6,161 nucleotides of DNA from Reyranella sp. GTDB lineage: Bacteria > Pseudomonadota > Alphaproteobacteria > Reyranellales > Reyranellaceae. The position numbers were made by a program, and so were the translations under genes. The stretch is from assembly GCA_030681635.1 (NCBI GenBank), contig JAUXRT010000543.1:1-6161 (forward strand), written 5' to 3'. The notes under the pieces are model-generated. The model was given only the letters and a program-made list of their open reading frames with translations, was not told where the DNA came from and did not search any database. Of this stretch, positions 1-5,240 are shown in pieces; the stretch's first letter is position 1, and every line of letters begins with the position of its first letter.

Positions 1-1028
1 GCGTCGTGCTGTGGGCCTTGCAGGGTGATCGGCTGCGCGGGGCCGCACCCCAGGATCTCTACACCACCGACCGGCCACGTATGGCTGATGGCCTTGCCGG
101 GTTGCCGCGCGACTACACGGCAGTGCCTCGCGACGTCCCGCCGCTTGGGCCGCCGCTACCCGGCGACCTTGGCCGGCCCATCGTGGCAGCCCAAACCCAC
201 TCCGGCCCTTCGGCGCCCGATGCGGAGCAGCAGCGCCGCGCCCAGGAGACGGAAGCCGCCCGCGTCAGCCGCCTCTTTGCGCCAGGTAATCGCCAGCAAC
301 AGTCGGCAAGTGCGGGTCCGACTGCTTCTCAGGCATCGATATCCGGGACTGTACCATCAGCCGATGAAGCCTCGATCCAGAACGCGCAGGACCGCAAGCT
401 CGCCTTCATGAATGCGCCCGCCGATCGTCGCACGACGAGCCCTGATCGCCTGGCGCGTCCTGCATCGCCCTATGTCTTGCAGGCAGGGACCGTCATTCCC
501 GCAGCCCTCGTCACCGGCCTCCGGTCCGATCTTCCCGGTCAGATCACGGCGCAGGTGACGGAGAACGTCTATGATACGCCCACAGGCGGCTCGCTTCTCA
601 TTCCTCAGGGGGCGCGGCTGATCGGGGTCTACGACAGCCAGGTTTCATTCGGGCAGTCGCGTCTCCTTCTGGTCTGGACGAGGCTCCTTCTGCCGAATGG
701 CTATTCGATCGTGCTCGAGCGTCAGCCCGGTGCTGATGCCGCCGGCCAAGCCGGCCTTGAAGATGGGGTCGACCATCATTGGGGATCATTGTTCAAGGCG
801 GCGCTGCTCTCGACCATTCTCGCCGTCGGCACCGAGCTGGGTTCAGATCAGAACGACAGCGACATCGTCCGCGCCTTGCGGCGCGGCACCGGCGACACCC
901 TGAAGCAGGCCGGCCAGCAGGTCGTGCGGCGCAATCTAAACATCCAGCCGACGCTGACCATCCGTCCTGGCTATCCGGTGCGTGTGATCGTGACCCGCGA
1001 TCTCGTGCTTCAGCCATATCGCGGGTAG
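1..1028 (+). CDS. trbI: TrbI/VirB10-family conjugal transfer protein, 5'-partial
   Basis: TrbI is the VirB10-like protein of P-type conjugation machines. It spans the envelope, linking the inner-membrane ATPases to the outer-membrane pore. The reading frame is open from base 3; the first codons (GTG CTG TGG GCC TTG CAG) look like the end of the inner-membrane anchor, so the cytoplasmic tail and most of that helix lie outside the window and the GTG at 6 is not the true start. Counting from that codon, residues 20-60 hold the proline-rich linker typical of alphaproteobacterial TrbI (DYTAVPRDVPPLGPPLPGDL), 70-150 are a low-complexity Gln/Ala/Ser periplasmic stretch, and 154-340 are the conserved VirB10 beta-barrel domain (SPYVLQAGTVIPAAL, then LLIPQGARLIGVYDS). 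The hydrophobic GSLFKAALLSTILAVGTELG at 260-279 lies where the VirB10 outer-membrane antenna helices sit. The frame ends at TAG, 10 bp before the DUF2274 gene. Family assignment is secure. Confidence 0.95.
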   Translation, partial: VVLWALQGDRLRGAAPQDLYTTDRPRMADGLAGLPRDYTAVPRDVPPLGPPLPGDLGRPIVAAQTHSGPSAPDAEQQRRAQETEAARVSRLFAPGNRQQQSASAGPTASQASISGTVPSADEASIQNAQDRKLAFMNAPADRRTTSPDRLARPASPYVLQAGTVIPAALVTGLRSDLPGQITAQVTENVYDTPTGGSLLIPQGARLIGVYDSQVSFGQSRLLLVWTRLLLPNGYSIVLERQPGADAAGQAGLEDGVDHHWGSLFKAALLSTILAVGTELGSDQNDSDIVRALRRGTGDTLKQAGQQVVRRNLNIQPTLTIRPGYPVRVIVTRDLVLQPYRG

Positions 1029-1032
1029 GAGG
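1027..1032 (+). promoter_or_regulatory. Shine-Dalgarno site of the DUF2274 gene
   Basis: AGGAGG overlaps the trbI stop codon (TAG at 1026-1028) and sits 6 nt before the ATG at 1039. It fixes that start and points to coupled translation with trbI. Confidence 0.75.
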
Positions 1033-1038
1033 CAGGCG

Positions 1039-1287
1039 ATGTCCAAGTTAAGACTGGGCGCTGTCCTGGACGAAAAGCCGGTGAAGCTGACGGTCGACCT
1101 GCCGGCGGCGATTCATCGCGATCTCCTGGCCTATGCCGAGGTCCTCGGCCGCGAGACCGGACAGGCGATAGAACCGACGAAGCTTGTAGCGCCTATGTTG
1201 GCGCGATTCATGGCAACGGATCGGGCGTTTGCTAAAGAACGCCGCACTGCAAATCGAAATGAGGCAACTTCCGGTGCCTCTAAGTGA
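1039..1287 (+). CDS. DUF2274 small protein at the end of the trb operon
   Basis: This 82-residue soluble protein has no signal peptide or membrane segment. Its sequence (SKLRLGAVLDEKPVKLTVDL near the N-terminus, then AAIHRDLLAYAEVLGRETGQ) matches the DUF2274 family. Members of that family are regularly found directly behind trbI in conjugative elements of alpha-, beta- and gammaproteobacteria. The beta-strand-like KLTVDLPAAIHRDL followed by a helix loosely recalls ribbon-helix-helix proteins such as CopG or MetJ, so a DNA-binding or regulatory role is conceivable. That is inference, and the molecular function is unknown. The ATG start is supported by the AGGAGG site. It shares an operon with trbI (10 bp gap). 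Its last 8 bases overlap the end of the convergent lysR gene, leaving no room for a terminator between them. Confidence 0.88.
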   Translation: MSKLRLGAVLDEKPVKLTVDLPAAIHRDLLAYAEVLGRETGQAIEPTKLVAPMLARFMATDRAFAKERRTANRNEATSGASK

Positions 1288-2203
1288 TCAGGGTTGGATG
1301 ATGGTTACGACGGAGGAAGTCGAGGAACCGCAACAGCGCCGGGTTCTTGTTGTGCCGGGCCCAGCAGGCTGTGAAGGTGACGTGACTGGGCCCGGACGTA
1401 TCGCGAACCTCGCGATATCGGACGCCTGCCCAGGCGAGGTTTGTCCAGGATTCGGTATGAACGCTGACGTGGCTCCCGGCTTCAAGCATCGCAAGGATGC
1501 TTTCATTGCTCATGTCCCACATCTCGATATTAGGCGCGTCGCCTGGCGCAGAAAGTTTGCGAACGATGATATTCCGCAGATCCGGCCCCGGATCGCGCCG
1601 GCTCAAAAGGAACGATTCATCCTTGAGATCGCTCCAGTAAATCACTTCGCTTGACGACAGGGCATGGTTAGCGGGCAAGGCAACGATGATCCGTTCGGAC
1701 CACAATGACATTGATGGTCCACTATATTGTCTTGGCTCTCCCACGATAATTGCGATGTCCGAATCGCCCGCATCAAGGCCGTCAATCAGCTCTGCGCGAG
1801 GCCGTTCGGCGATCCGGACGCCGATGTTCGGCAACGCCTTGATGTAGTCGGCAAGAACCGCGCGCAACTTGCTGACCGATAACGACGTGCTCAGCCCGAT
1901 GGTTATGTTGCCGGCCTCGCCGCTGCCGACGGAGCGGGCAGTTGAAATCATGCGGTCCATCTGTTCGAACATACTCCGGGCTGTTCGAACGACACCGACC
2001 CCGGCGGGCGTGAGGCGCACTCCTCCGCTGGACCGCTCGAACAGGGGCACGCCAAGCTGCCCTTCGAGCAACCGTATTCTGCGGCTGAGTGACGATTGCC
2101 TTAGGTTTAGTGCAGATGCCGCTCGACGGAAACTGCCGTGCTCAGCGGCAGCAAGAACGGTGCGCAGTGAGCCCAATTCGATGTCCAAAACTAGCCTCAG
2201 CAC
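1280..2203 (-). CDS. LysR-family transcriptional regulator
   Basis: LysR-type regulators bind DNA as tetramers and respond to a small-molecule inducer. The N-terminal winged helix-turn-helix is clear at about residues 8-68: SLRTVLAAAEHGSFRRAASA, NLRQSSLSRRIRLLEGQLG and VPLFERSSGGVRLTPAG. Residues 95-295 form the two-lobed periplasmic-binding-like effector domain (GNITIGLS, then the DIAIIVGEP segment). The length of 307 residues is normal for the family. The longest frame starts at a GTG (2203). A TTG at 2186-2188 may be the true start, because GAGG lies 6 nt upstream of it and MDIELGSLR is a more usual LysR N-terminus. The gene converges on the trb operon with an 8 bp overlap. Regulators of this type occur beside trb modules of mobile elements, so control of transfer or of cargo genes is possible. 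The target and inducer cannot be read from the sequence. Confidence 0.93.
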   Translation of the reverse strand: MLRLVLDIELGSLRTVLAAAEHGSFRRAASALNLRQSSLSRRIRLLEGQLGVPLFERSSGGVRLTPAGVGVVRTARSMFEQMDRMISTARSVGSGEAGNITIGLSTSLSVSKLRAVLADYIKALPNIGVRIAERPRAELIDGLDAGDSDIAIIVGEPRQYSGPSMSLWSERIIVALPANHALSSSEVIYWSDLKDESFLLSRRDPGPDLRNIIVRKLSAPGDAPNIEMWDMSNESILAMLEAGSHVSVHTESWTNLAWAGVRYREVRDTSGPSHVTFTACWARHNKNPALLRFLDFLRRNHHPTLIT

Positions 2204-2317
2204 AAATCTTCGGAATTGAAGCGTGCGATTTTTTGGAGAGATACTGGTGAGGTTCCGCTACGCTTCATGTTCGGGCTACAATAACGTATGGGCCTTGTCC
2301 CAGCGATGTACAGAGCC

Positions 2318-2478
2318 TTACATCTTTGCAATCAACGTGCTCCTTGCGGCGTGGCGCACGGCGGAAATGATGTTGGGAATGGACCCTGCCACCAAGAAGC
2401 CGCCATCGAGCAGGTCACAATGACCACCACGGCTTCTGGAACCATCAGCGTCGCGTTTCCGCTAATCGCAACGATGCG
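2318..2478 (-). pseudogene. Possible relic of a DUF1646-like membrane transporter
   Basis: Two overlapping - strand frames hold adjacent pieces that would join into one membrane-protein segment. One (about 2414-2478) reads ISGNATLMVPEAVVVIVT. After a shift of frame the other (2318-2416) reads LLDGGFLVAGSIPNIISAV and stops at TAA soon after. As I remember the DUF1646 family of putative cation transporters, its C-terminal part has an aspartate/asparagine-rich DNATL segment followed by a glycine-rich GG.L.PGNIPNIISA segment in the same order, which is the basis of this call. The remainder of the ~350-residue protein is not recognisable nearby, so this would be a small decayed fragment. The match is from memory over about 40 residues and could be fortuitous. 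Confidence 0.35.
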
Positions 2479-2930
2479 TAGAGGTTAAGTGGCGTTTGGT
2501 TCGCGAGCGGTCGCCGCCTTCAGTATCTGGCACGAAACCGCACTAATTCTGGAGGATGCATTTGCCGGTGACCCCAGCCTATATGGCATGAATTGTGTCT
2601 GCAGAAAGTGACGGTTGATTTTAAGGTAGCGTGATGGACGCAATAAAAATGCCGTTGGGCGAGTGCCCGCCGAGAACGATCCTCACTAGTGGGATACGCG
2701 CGGCGACATGAGCGAGACCGGCGAGGGGCAAGGCTAAGCCGACGAGGACCCTCGTCGAGTGAGAAGCTGAGGTCTCGTGCTCGGCGCATTGAGCAAAGAT
2801 GGCTTGCATCACACGACCAGTAAAGCCGGCAAGATCATCTACAAATTTGGATCGCGGCTCTCTCCGACAAAACATCAACGATTTTCATTGAGCCTGTTCT
2901 GCCGGCGCACGCTCCTGGCGCGACCGCGTG

Positions 2931-3224
2931 CTACCGCTGCATTAAGTCGTCTCGAAGGAGATCATGCTGCGCTACAACACCGGCGCCCTCGCCAGAAGGC
3001 CTACGAGTCAACCTGTTCAGATATCTCACCGATACCCGCGGGCGCATCGCGGCAACCGCGGCTTCCTGCTTGCCGTGGCCGACCTCCAGGTGGTGCTCGT
3101 CATCTTGGGAAACCCACGAATAACGGCGAGCCAGCCTCATCTTGGCCGTCGATGCGATGACAGTCCATGCATCGAACTGAATGACATCTCGACCATCTAC
3201 ATACCCCCCCCCTCTCGTGCTCAA
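2931..3224 (-). other. Unassigned open frame with coding-like composition
   Basis: This 97-codon frame opens at a TTG that has no Shine-Dalgarno site and follows a run of nine G on this strand. Over the middle of the frame, from about DDEHHLEVGHGKQ to RVSVRYLNR, third codon positions are strongly G/C, unlike the overlapping frames. There is no signal peptide, membrane segment or motif that I recognise. It is most likely a fragment of an older gene. A real small protein is possible but weakly supported. Confidence 0.15.
3204..3212. repeat. Homopolymer of nine C
   Basis: Nine consecutive C residues on the + strand lie in the gene-poor interval. It is the longest homopolymer I noticed in the window. 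Such tracts are prone to slippage and also to sequencing error. No credible gene depends on it. Confidence 0.8.
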
Positions 3225-3429
3225 GCCGGGAGTTAGGCTCGTAAGTTGCGCCTCGGCGTGACCCTATTGCATTGCGTATGCTGACGAATCGCGCGAGGCT
3301 CTGCGCCCGCACGCAATGACAGCTGGCTGTTACAAGAGGGCCGGGCACCGTCCGCTCTGCCACGCGGGGATGTGCGCTGCGCCGATGCTTTGCGCGAATG
3401 TCTGTCTCCGCAGGCCGGGCGGCCGATCG

Positions 3430-3536
3430 TCAGAGATCTTTTCCAATCTTGGTGATCGTGATCGCGCCATTGACGCGACCGGCCTCGAACCTGACCTGCT
3501 CACCGGGCTTTACCGCGTCCAGCATTGCCGGGTCGG
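3430..3536 (-). pseudogene. 5'-truncated CusF-like copper-binding gene
   Basis: Read on the - strand, the last ~35 codons before a TGA at 3430-3432 spell DPAMLDAVKPGEQVRFEAG followed by RVNGAITITKIGKDL. This aligns without gaps to the C-terminus of the intact CusF-like protein encoded at 4414-4704 (DPAMLDKVKAGDKIEFEAD, RVNGAITVTKIGKGH), with 24 of 35 positions identical by my count. Similarity stops abruptly at the alanine codon before DPAML. Upstream of that point the DNA belongs to another gene tail on the opposite strand. The missing part includes the signal peptide and the His and Met copper ligands, so no functional copper chaperone can be made. The differences from the intact copy are spread out and mostly conservative, which suggests an older paralogue and not a recent local duplication. 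Confidence 0.75.
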
Positions 3537-3583
3537 CGCTGCTCACCCTGCTCGTGATTCCGGCGATCCATGCTCCCTGGTGA
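3533..3583 (+). pseudogene. 5'-truncated tail of a CusA/CzcA-type RND efflux pump gene
   Basis: The + strand frame reads SALLTLLVIPAIHAPW and ends at TGA (3581-3583). This is the conserved last transmembrane segment of heavy-metal RND pumps of the CusA/CzcA family, whose C-termini typically end in S(A/T)LLTLLV(I/L)PA(I/L)Y with a few residues after it. Intact members have more than 1000 residues, so over 98% of the gene is missing. Sequence immediately to the left is the CusF relic on the opposite strand, so the pump gene was cut here by a rearrangement. The match is short (16 residues) but specific in sequence and in its position just before a stop, and the copper context supports it. Confidence 0.55.
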
Positions 3584-3586
3584 AGA

Positions 3587-3607
3587 GTCGAGCCTCACGA
3601 GCCCGAC
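3587..3607 (-). terminator. Hairpin just after the cytochrome c stop codon
   Basis: Read on the - strand, GTCGGGCTCGTGAGGCTCGAC begins one base after the TAA of the cytochrome gene and can fold into an 8 bp stem (two G-U pairs) with a 5-nt loop. The following bases (TCTTCACC) contain only a weak T-rich stretch, so intrinsic termination is plausible but not strongly supported. It may instead protect the 3' end of the operon mRNA. Confidence 0.3.
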
Positions 3608-4081
3608 TTAGTTGGGACGTCCAGTGCGGGTATTCATGCGGGCTTGCCTCGTCTGGATGTCGTCAGGCCACTTGTTCTTGATGAAAGCCAGAATTGCAGC
3701 GATTTTGCTGTCCGACAACGACCGTTCGAAAGCCGGCATGTCGGTTTGGTGGCCTTCGGGATATGCCGCAGGCCCGAACTTCGTGACTCGGAACAGGTAC
3801 GCGTTGGGATGGTGCCACGTATGGCCGGAAGCGTCGTGTGGCGGAGCCGGCAGACGGCCGCTCGGGAGGCGCCGCTGCCAGTTCGGCTGTCCTTCAAGCG
3901 AGGCGCCGTGACAGCTGGCGCACGACGTCGCGTAGAGTCGCTTGCCGAGCGCCTCCTGCGATCGATCCGCCGGGTCGATCCGAAGCGGTGCTTCGATCAG
4001 AAGAAAGTAGGCTGTGCCCACGACCATTGCCACACCGGCAAGAACCATCACGGCCAGGCCGACACGCCGGGTCGGAGACAT
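3608..4081 (-). CDS. Membrane-anchored mono-heme cytochrome c
   Basis: This 157-residue c-type cytochrome probably carries electrons in the periplasm. Residues 8-28 form one hydrophobic N-terminal segment (an anchor or uncleaved signal). The heme-binding CASCH is at 54-58, inside LYATSCASCHGASLEGQPNW, and Met115 in TDMPAF is the likely axial ligand. A conserved central part (LPAPPHDASGHTWHHP, 78-92) and the C-terminal helix (SDSKIAAILAFIKNKWP) match small cytochromes often encoded in proteobacterial copper clusters. The ATG at 4081 was chosen because the membrane segment then begins a few residues in and AGGA precedes it, although the spacing is short (2 nt). A longer frame from a GTG at 4156 would add 25 Arg-rich residues and overlap the upstream gene, which is less likely. 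It is the last gene of the copper operon, 55 bp after the four-cysteine protein gene. Its electron donor or acceptor is not known; the multicopper oxidase or cupredoxin are candidates. Confidence 0.88.
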   Translation of the reverse strand: MSPTRRVGLAVMVLAGVAMVVGTAYFLLIEAPLRIDPADRSQEALGKRLYATSCASCHGASLEGQPNWQRRLPSGRLPAPPHDASGHTWHHPNAYLFRVTKFGPAAYPEGHQTDMPAFERSLSDSKIAAILAFIKNKWPDDIQTRQARMNTRTGRPN

Positions 4082-4136
4082 CGTCCTGCCAGCAGTCGCT
4101 ATCGCGACAGGCGCGCGCTTCCGTCTCGTCACCGCC

Positions 4137-4403
4137 CTATCTCTCCTCGTCCTCACGTGGCTTCGACTGCAGGCGGCAATCCGAGGTCACGCACACGACG
4201 GTGAGAACGCGGCCCGAACCCTTGCAGACTACTTCGTATGTCGTGACCACCGGCGACAGGTCCGTTTGGCTGATGCTGCCGGGAACGCAGGCCTGTTTGA
4301 CGAAGATCGCCTGCAACTCGCGGTCGTCGGCGATTGCCGACGACCATGCAGGGGCGCCTACGGCAGCGAGGAAAACGACGGCGCCCGCCATCATGTGCTT
4401 CAT
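4137..4403 (-). CDS. Small secreted four-cysteine protein of unknown function
   Basis: I do not recognise a characterised family for this 88-residue protein. Residues 1-25 look like a signal peptide (MAGAVVFLAAVGAPAWSSAIA), leaving about 63 mature residues. The mature part has exactly four cysteines (39, 60, 71, 76), consistent with two disulfides or a metal site. It ends in a highly charged tail (KPREDEER). There are no mature-region methionines and few histidines, unlike its copper-binding neighbours, so a Met/His copper site is unlikely. The ATG at 4403 lies only 10 bp after the cusF-like stop and lacks a clear Shine-Dalgarno site, which suggests translational coupling. A second in-frame ATG pair at residues 4-5 is an alternative start. 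Its place inside the operon points to a periplasmic role in copper handling, perhaps thiol-based or structural, but this is inference only. Confidence 0.75.
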   Translation of the reverse strand: MKHMMAGAVVFLAAVGAPAWSSAIADDRELQAIFVKQACVPGSISQTDLSPVVTTYEVVCKGSGRVLTVVCVTSDCRLQSKPREDEER

Positions 4404-4413
4404 CGCGGTGCCG

Positions 4414-4704
4414 TCAGTGCCCCTTGCCGATTTTGGTGACGGTTATGGCCCCGTTGACCCGATCGGCTTCGAACTCGATTTTGTCTCCGGCCTTCACTTT
4501 GTCCAGCATCGCGGGGTCGACGACACGGAACACCATGGTCATGGAGTCCATGTCAAGATTCTTGATAGGGCCGTGCTTGAGCGTAACCTTGCCGGCGGAC
4601 TTGTCGACTTTGACGACCTCGGCTTTCACCATATTGCCGTCGGCCCATGCTGGAACCGAGAACAGGGTTGCGGCCAGCACGATTGGGACGATCTTCTTGA
4701 ACAT
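4414..4704 (-). CDS. CusF-like periplasmic copper-binding protein
   Basis: CusF-family proteins are small beta-barrel metallochaperones that bind Cu(I) or Ag(I) in the periplasm and can hand it to efflux pumps. This one has 96 residues with a signal peptide at 1-21 (cleavage after AWA). The metal-site segment is LKHGPIKNLDMDSMTMVF: His44, Met55 and Met57 correspond to E. coli CusF His36, Met47 and Met49. The position of the cation-pi tryptophan (Trp44 in E. coli) is occupied here by Met52, giving a more Met-rich site. The C-terminal half, with DPAMLDKVKAGDKIEFEAD and RVNGAITVTKIGKG, is typical of the family. The start at 4704 is fixed by AAGGAG six nt upstream and by the signal peptide; the frame is open further upstream but with unlikely sequence. 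It is 25 bp after the cupredoxin gene. No cusA, cusB or cusC gene is intact in the window, so its partner here is unclear. Confidence 0.93.
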   Translation of the reverse strand: MFKKIVPIVLAATLFSVPAWADGNMVKAEVVKVDKSAGKVTLKHGPIKNLDMDSMTMVFRVVDPAMLDKVKAGDKIEFEADRVNGAITVTKIGKGH

Positions 4705-4710
4705 TTGACA

Positions 4711-4716
4711 CTCCTT
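4711..4716 (-). promoter_or_regulatory. Shine-Dalgarno site of the cusF-like gene
   Basis: AAGGAG on the - strand lies 6 nt before the ATG at 4702-4704. It decides this internal start over the longer open frame that extends to 4863. Confidence 0.75.
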
Positions 4717-4729
4717 CACTTGGGTTGGT

Positions 4730-5221
4730 TCACTCGACGACGATGGTGCCGAACATGCCGGACTCGCGATGGCCTGGAATGAGGCAGGAGAAGTCGAACG
4801 TGCCGGCCTTGGTGAACTGCCAGACGATCTCGCCAGAGCCCTTTGGCTTGAGTCTCTTTGCATTGGGATCGTCGTGTTCCATGTCGGGGTTCTTCGCCAT
4901 TTCCTTCATGTGCTCCATATTTTCCGCGAGTGTGGCCAGAACAATCTCGTGATCCTGCTGGCCGTTGTTGCGCAACTGGAAGCGGATCTGCTCGCCCTTG
5001 CGAATCCTGATCTGGTCCGGAAGAAACAGCATTTTGCCGTCGGACTCGCGCATGACGATCTGGACGATGCGCGCCGGCTTCTTGGGGTCGCCCGGCTTGC
5101 CATAGGCCTTCTCTTCTGGTTGACCGTGACCTTGGCCCGGCGCGTGACCCGGGGCGGCCGATGCGGCGCCGGACATCACGGCGAAGGCGAGGACAGACGC
5201 GAAGATGTGACGCAGTTTCAT
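4730..5221 (-). CDS. Secreted cupredoxin (CopI-like copper protein)
   Basis: This is a periplasmic blue-copper-type protein of 163 residues. Residues 1-22 form a signal peptide, followed by a His/Gly/Pro-rich stretch (GHAPGQGHGQPEEKAYG). The cupredoxin fold covers about 50-163. A complete type-1 copper ligand set is visible: His91 in QQDHEIV, Cys146 and His151 in SCLIPGHRE, and Met156 in SGMFG. Between the first His and the Cys lies a Met/His-rich insertion (NMEHMKEMAKNPDMEHDDP, 101-119) that could bind additional copper. The layout resembles CopI-type cupredoxins linked to copper tolerance in other proteobacteria, but I do not assign a gene name. The start is set by AAGGAGG 5 nt upstream; a longer frame to 5323 would overlap the oxidase gene. 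It lies 19 bp after the multicopper oxidase stop, so the two are almost certainly co-transcribed and may exchange copper or electrons. Confidence 0.92.
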   Translation of the reverse strand: MKLRHIFASVLAFAVMSGAASAAPGHAPGQGHGQPEEKAYGKPGDPKKPARIVQIVMRESDGKMLFLPDQIRIRKGEQIRFQLRNNGQQDHEIVLATLAENMEHMKEMAKNPDMEHDDPNAKRLKPKGSGEIVWQFTKAGTFDFSCLIPGHRESGMFGTIVVE

Positions 5222-5226
5222 GATTG

Positions 5227-5233
5227 CCTCCTT
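5227..5233 (-). promoter_or_regulatory. Shine-Dalgarno site of the cupredoxin gene
   Basis: AAGGAGG on the - strand, 5 nt before the ATG at 5219-5221, is the strongest ribosome-binding site seen in the copper operon. It selects this start. Confidence 0.75.
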
Positions 5234-5240
5234 GGTTGAA

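Larger units (their letters stand above)
2204..3429. other. Gene-poor interval with degenerate sequence
   Basis: About 1.2 kb lies between the lysR start and the cusF relic without a convincing intact gene. Short frames exist on both strands, but none has a recognisable complete domain. The part at 2318-2478 (- strand) looks like a broken transporter gene and is listed separately. The - strand frame at 2621-2878 ends in a hydrophobic stretch (LVGLALPLAGLAHVAARI) that I could not assign. The - strand frame at 2931-3224 has GC-rich third codon positions over about 30 residues around EHHLEVGHGKQEAAVAAMRP, as expected of genuine or formerly coding DNA, but I recognise no family. On the + strand AAGGAG precedes an ATG at 2964, but the codon use of that frame is poor. 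I see no transposase, integrase, tRNA or clear terminal inverted repeat. Confidence 0.5.

Noticed and set aside
3157..3171. CMDCH (a CxxCH heme motif) in a - strand frame
   Set aside because: The surrounding frame has no signal peptide and no other cytochrome feature, and the motif is only five residues long. Chance is likelier than a cytochrome relic.
2964..3236. + strand 90-codon frame preceded by AAGGAG
   Set aside because: The spacing to the ATG is short (3 nt), codon use is poor after the first few codons, the frame runs through the nine-C tract, and no domain is recognisable.
2204..3429. Possible insertion sequence or integrase remnant
   Set aside because: I looked for transposase or recombinase motifs and terminal inverted repeats on both strands of this scarred interval and found none that I could support.
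3316..3681. + strand 121-codon frame with several cysteines
   Set aside because: It runs antisense through the cusF relic, across the hairpin and into the cytochrome gene, so it cannot be a conserved gene.
3838..4782. Long + strand open frame of 314 codons across the copper genes
   Set aside because: It lies antisense to the cytochrome, four-cysteine and CusF-like genes, all of which have clear motifs. The product has no domain, and the frame is a by-product of high GC.
4769..5239. + strand open frame of 156 codons opposite the cupredoxin gene
   Set aside because: It is an antisense shadow of a gene with a complete type-1 copper site and a strong Shine-Dalgarno site.
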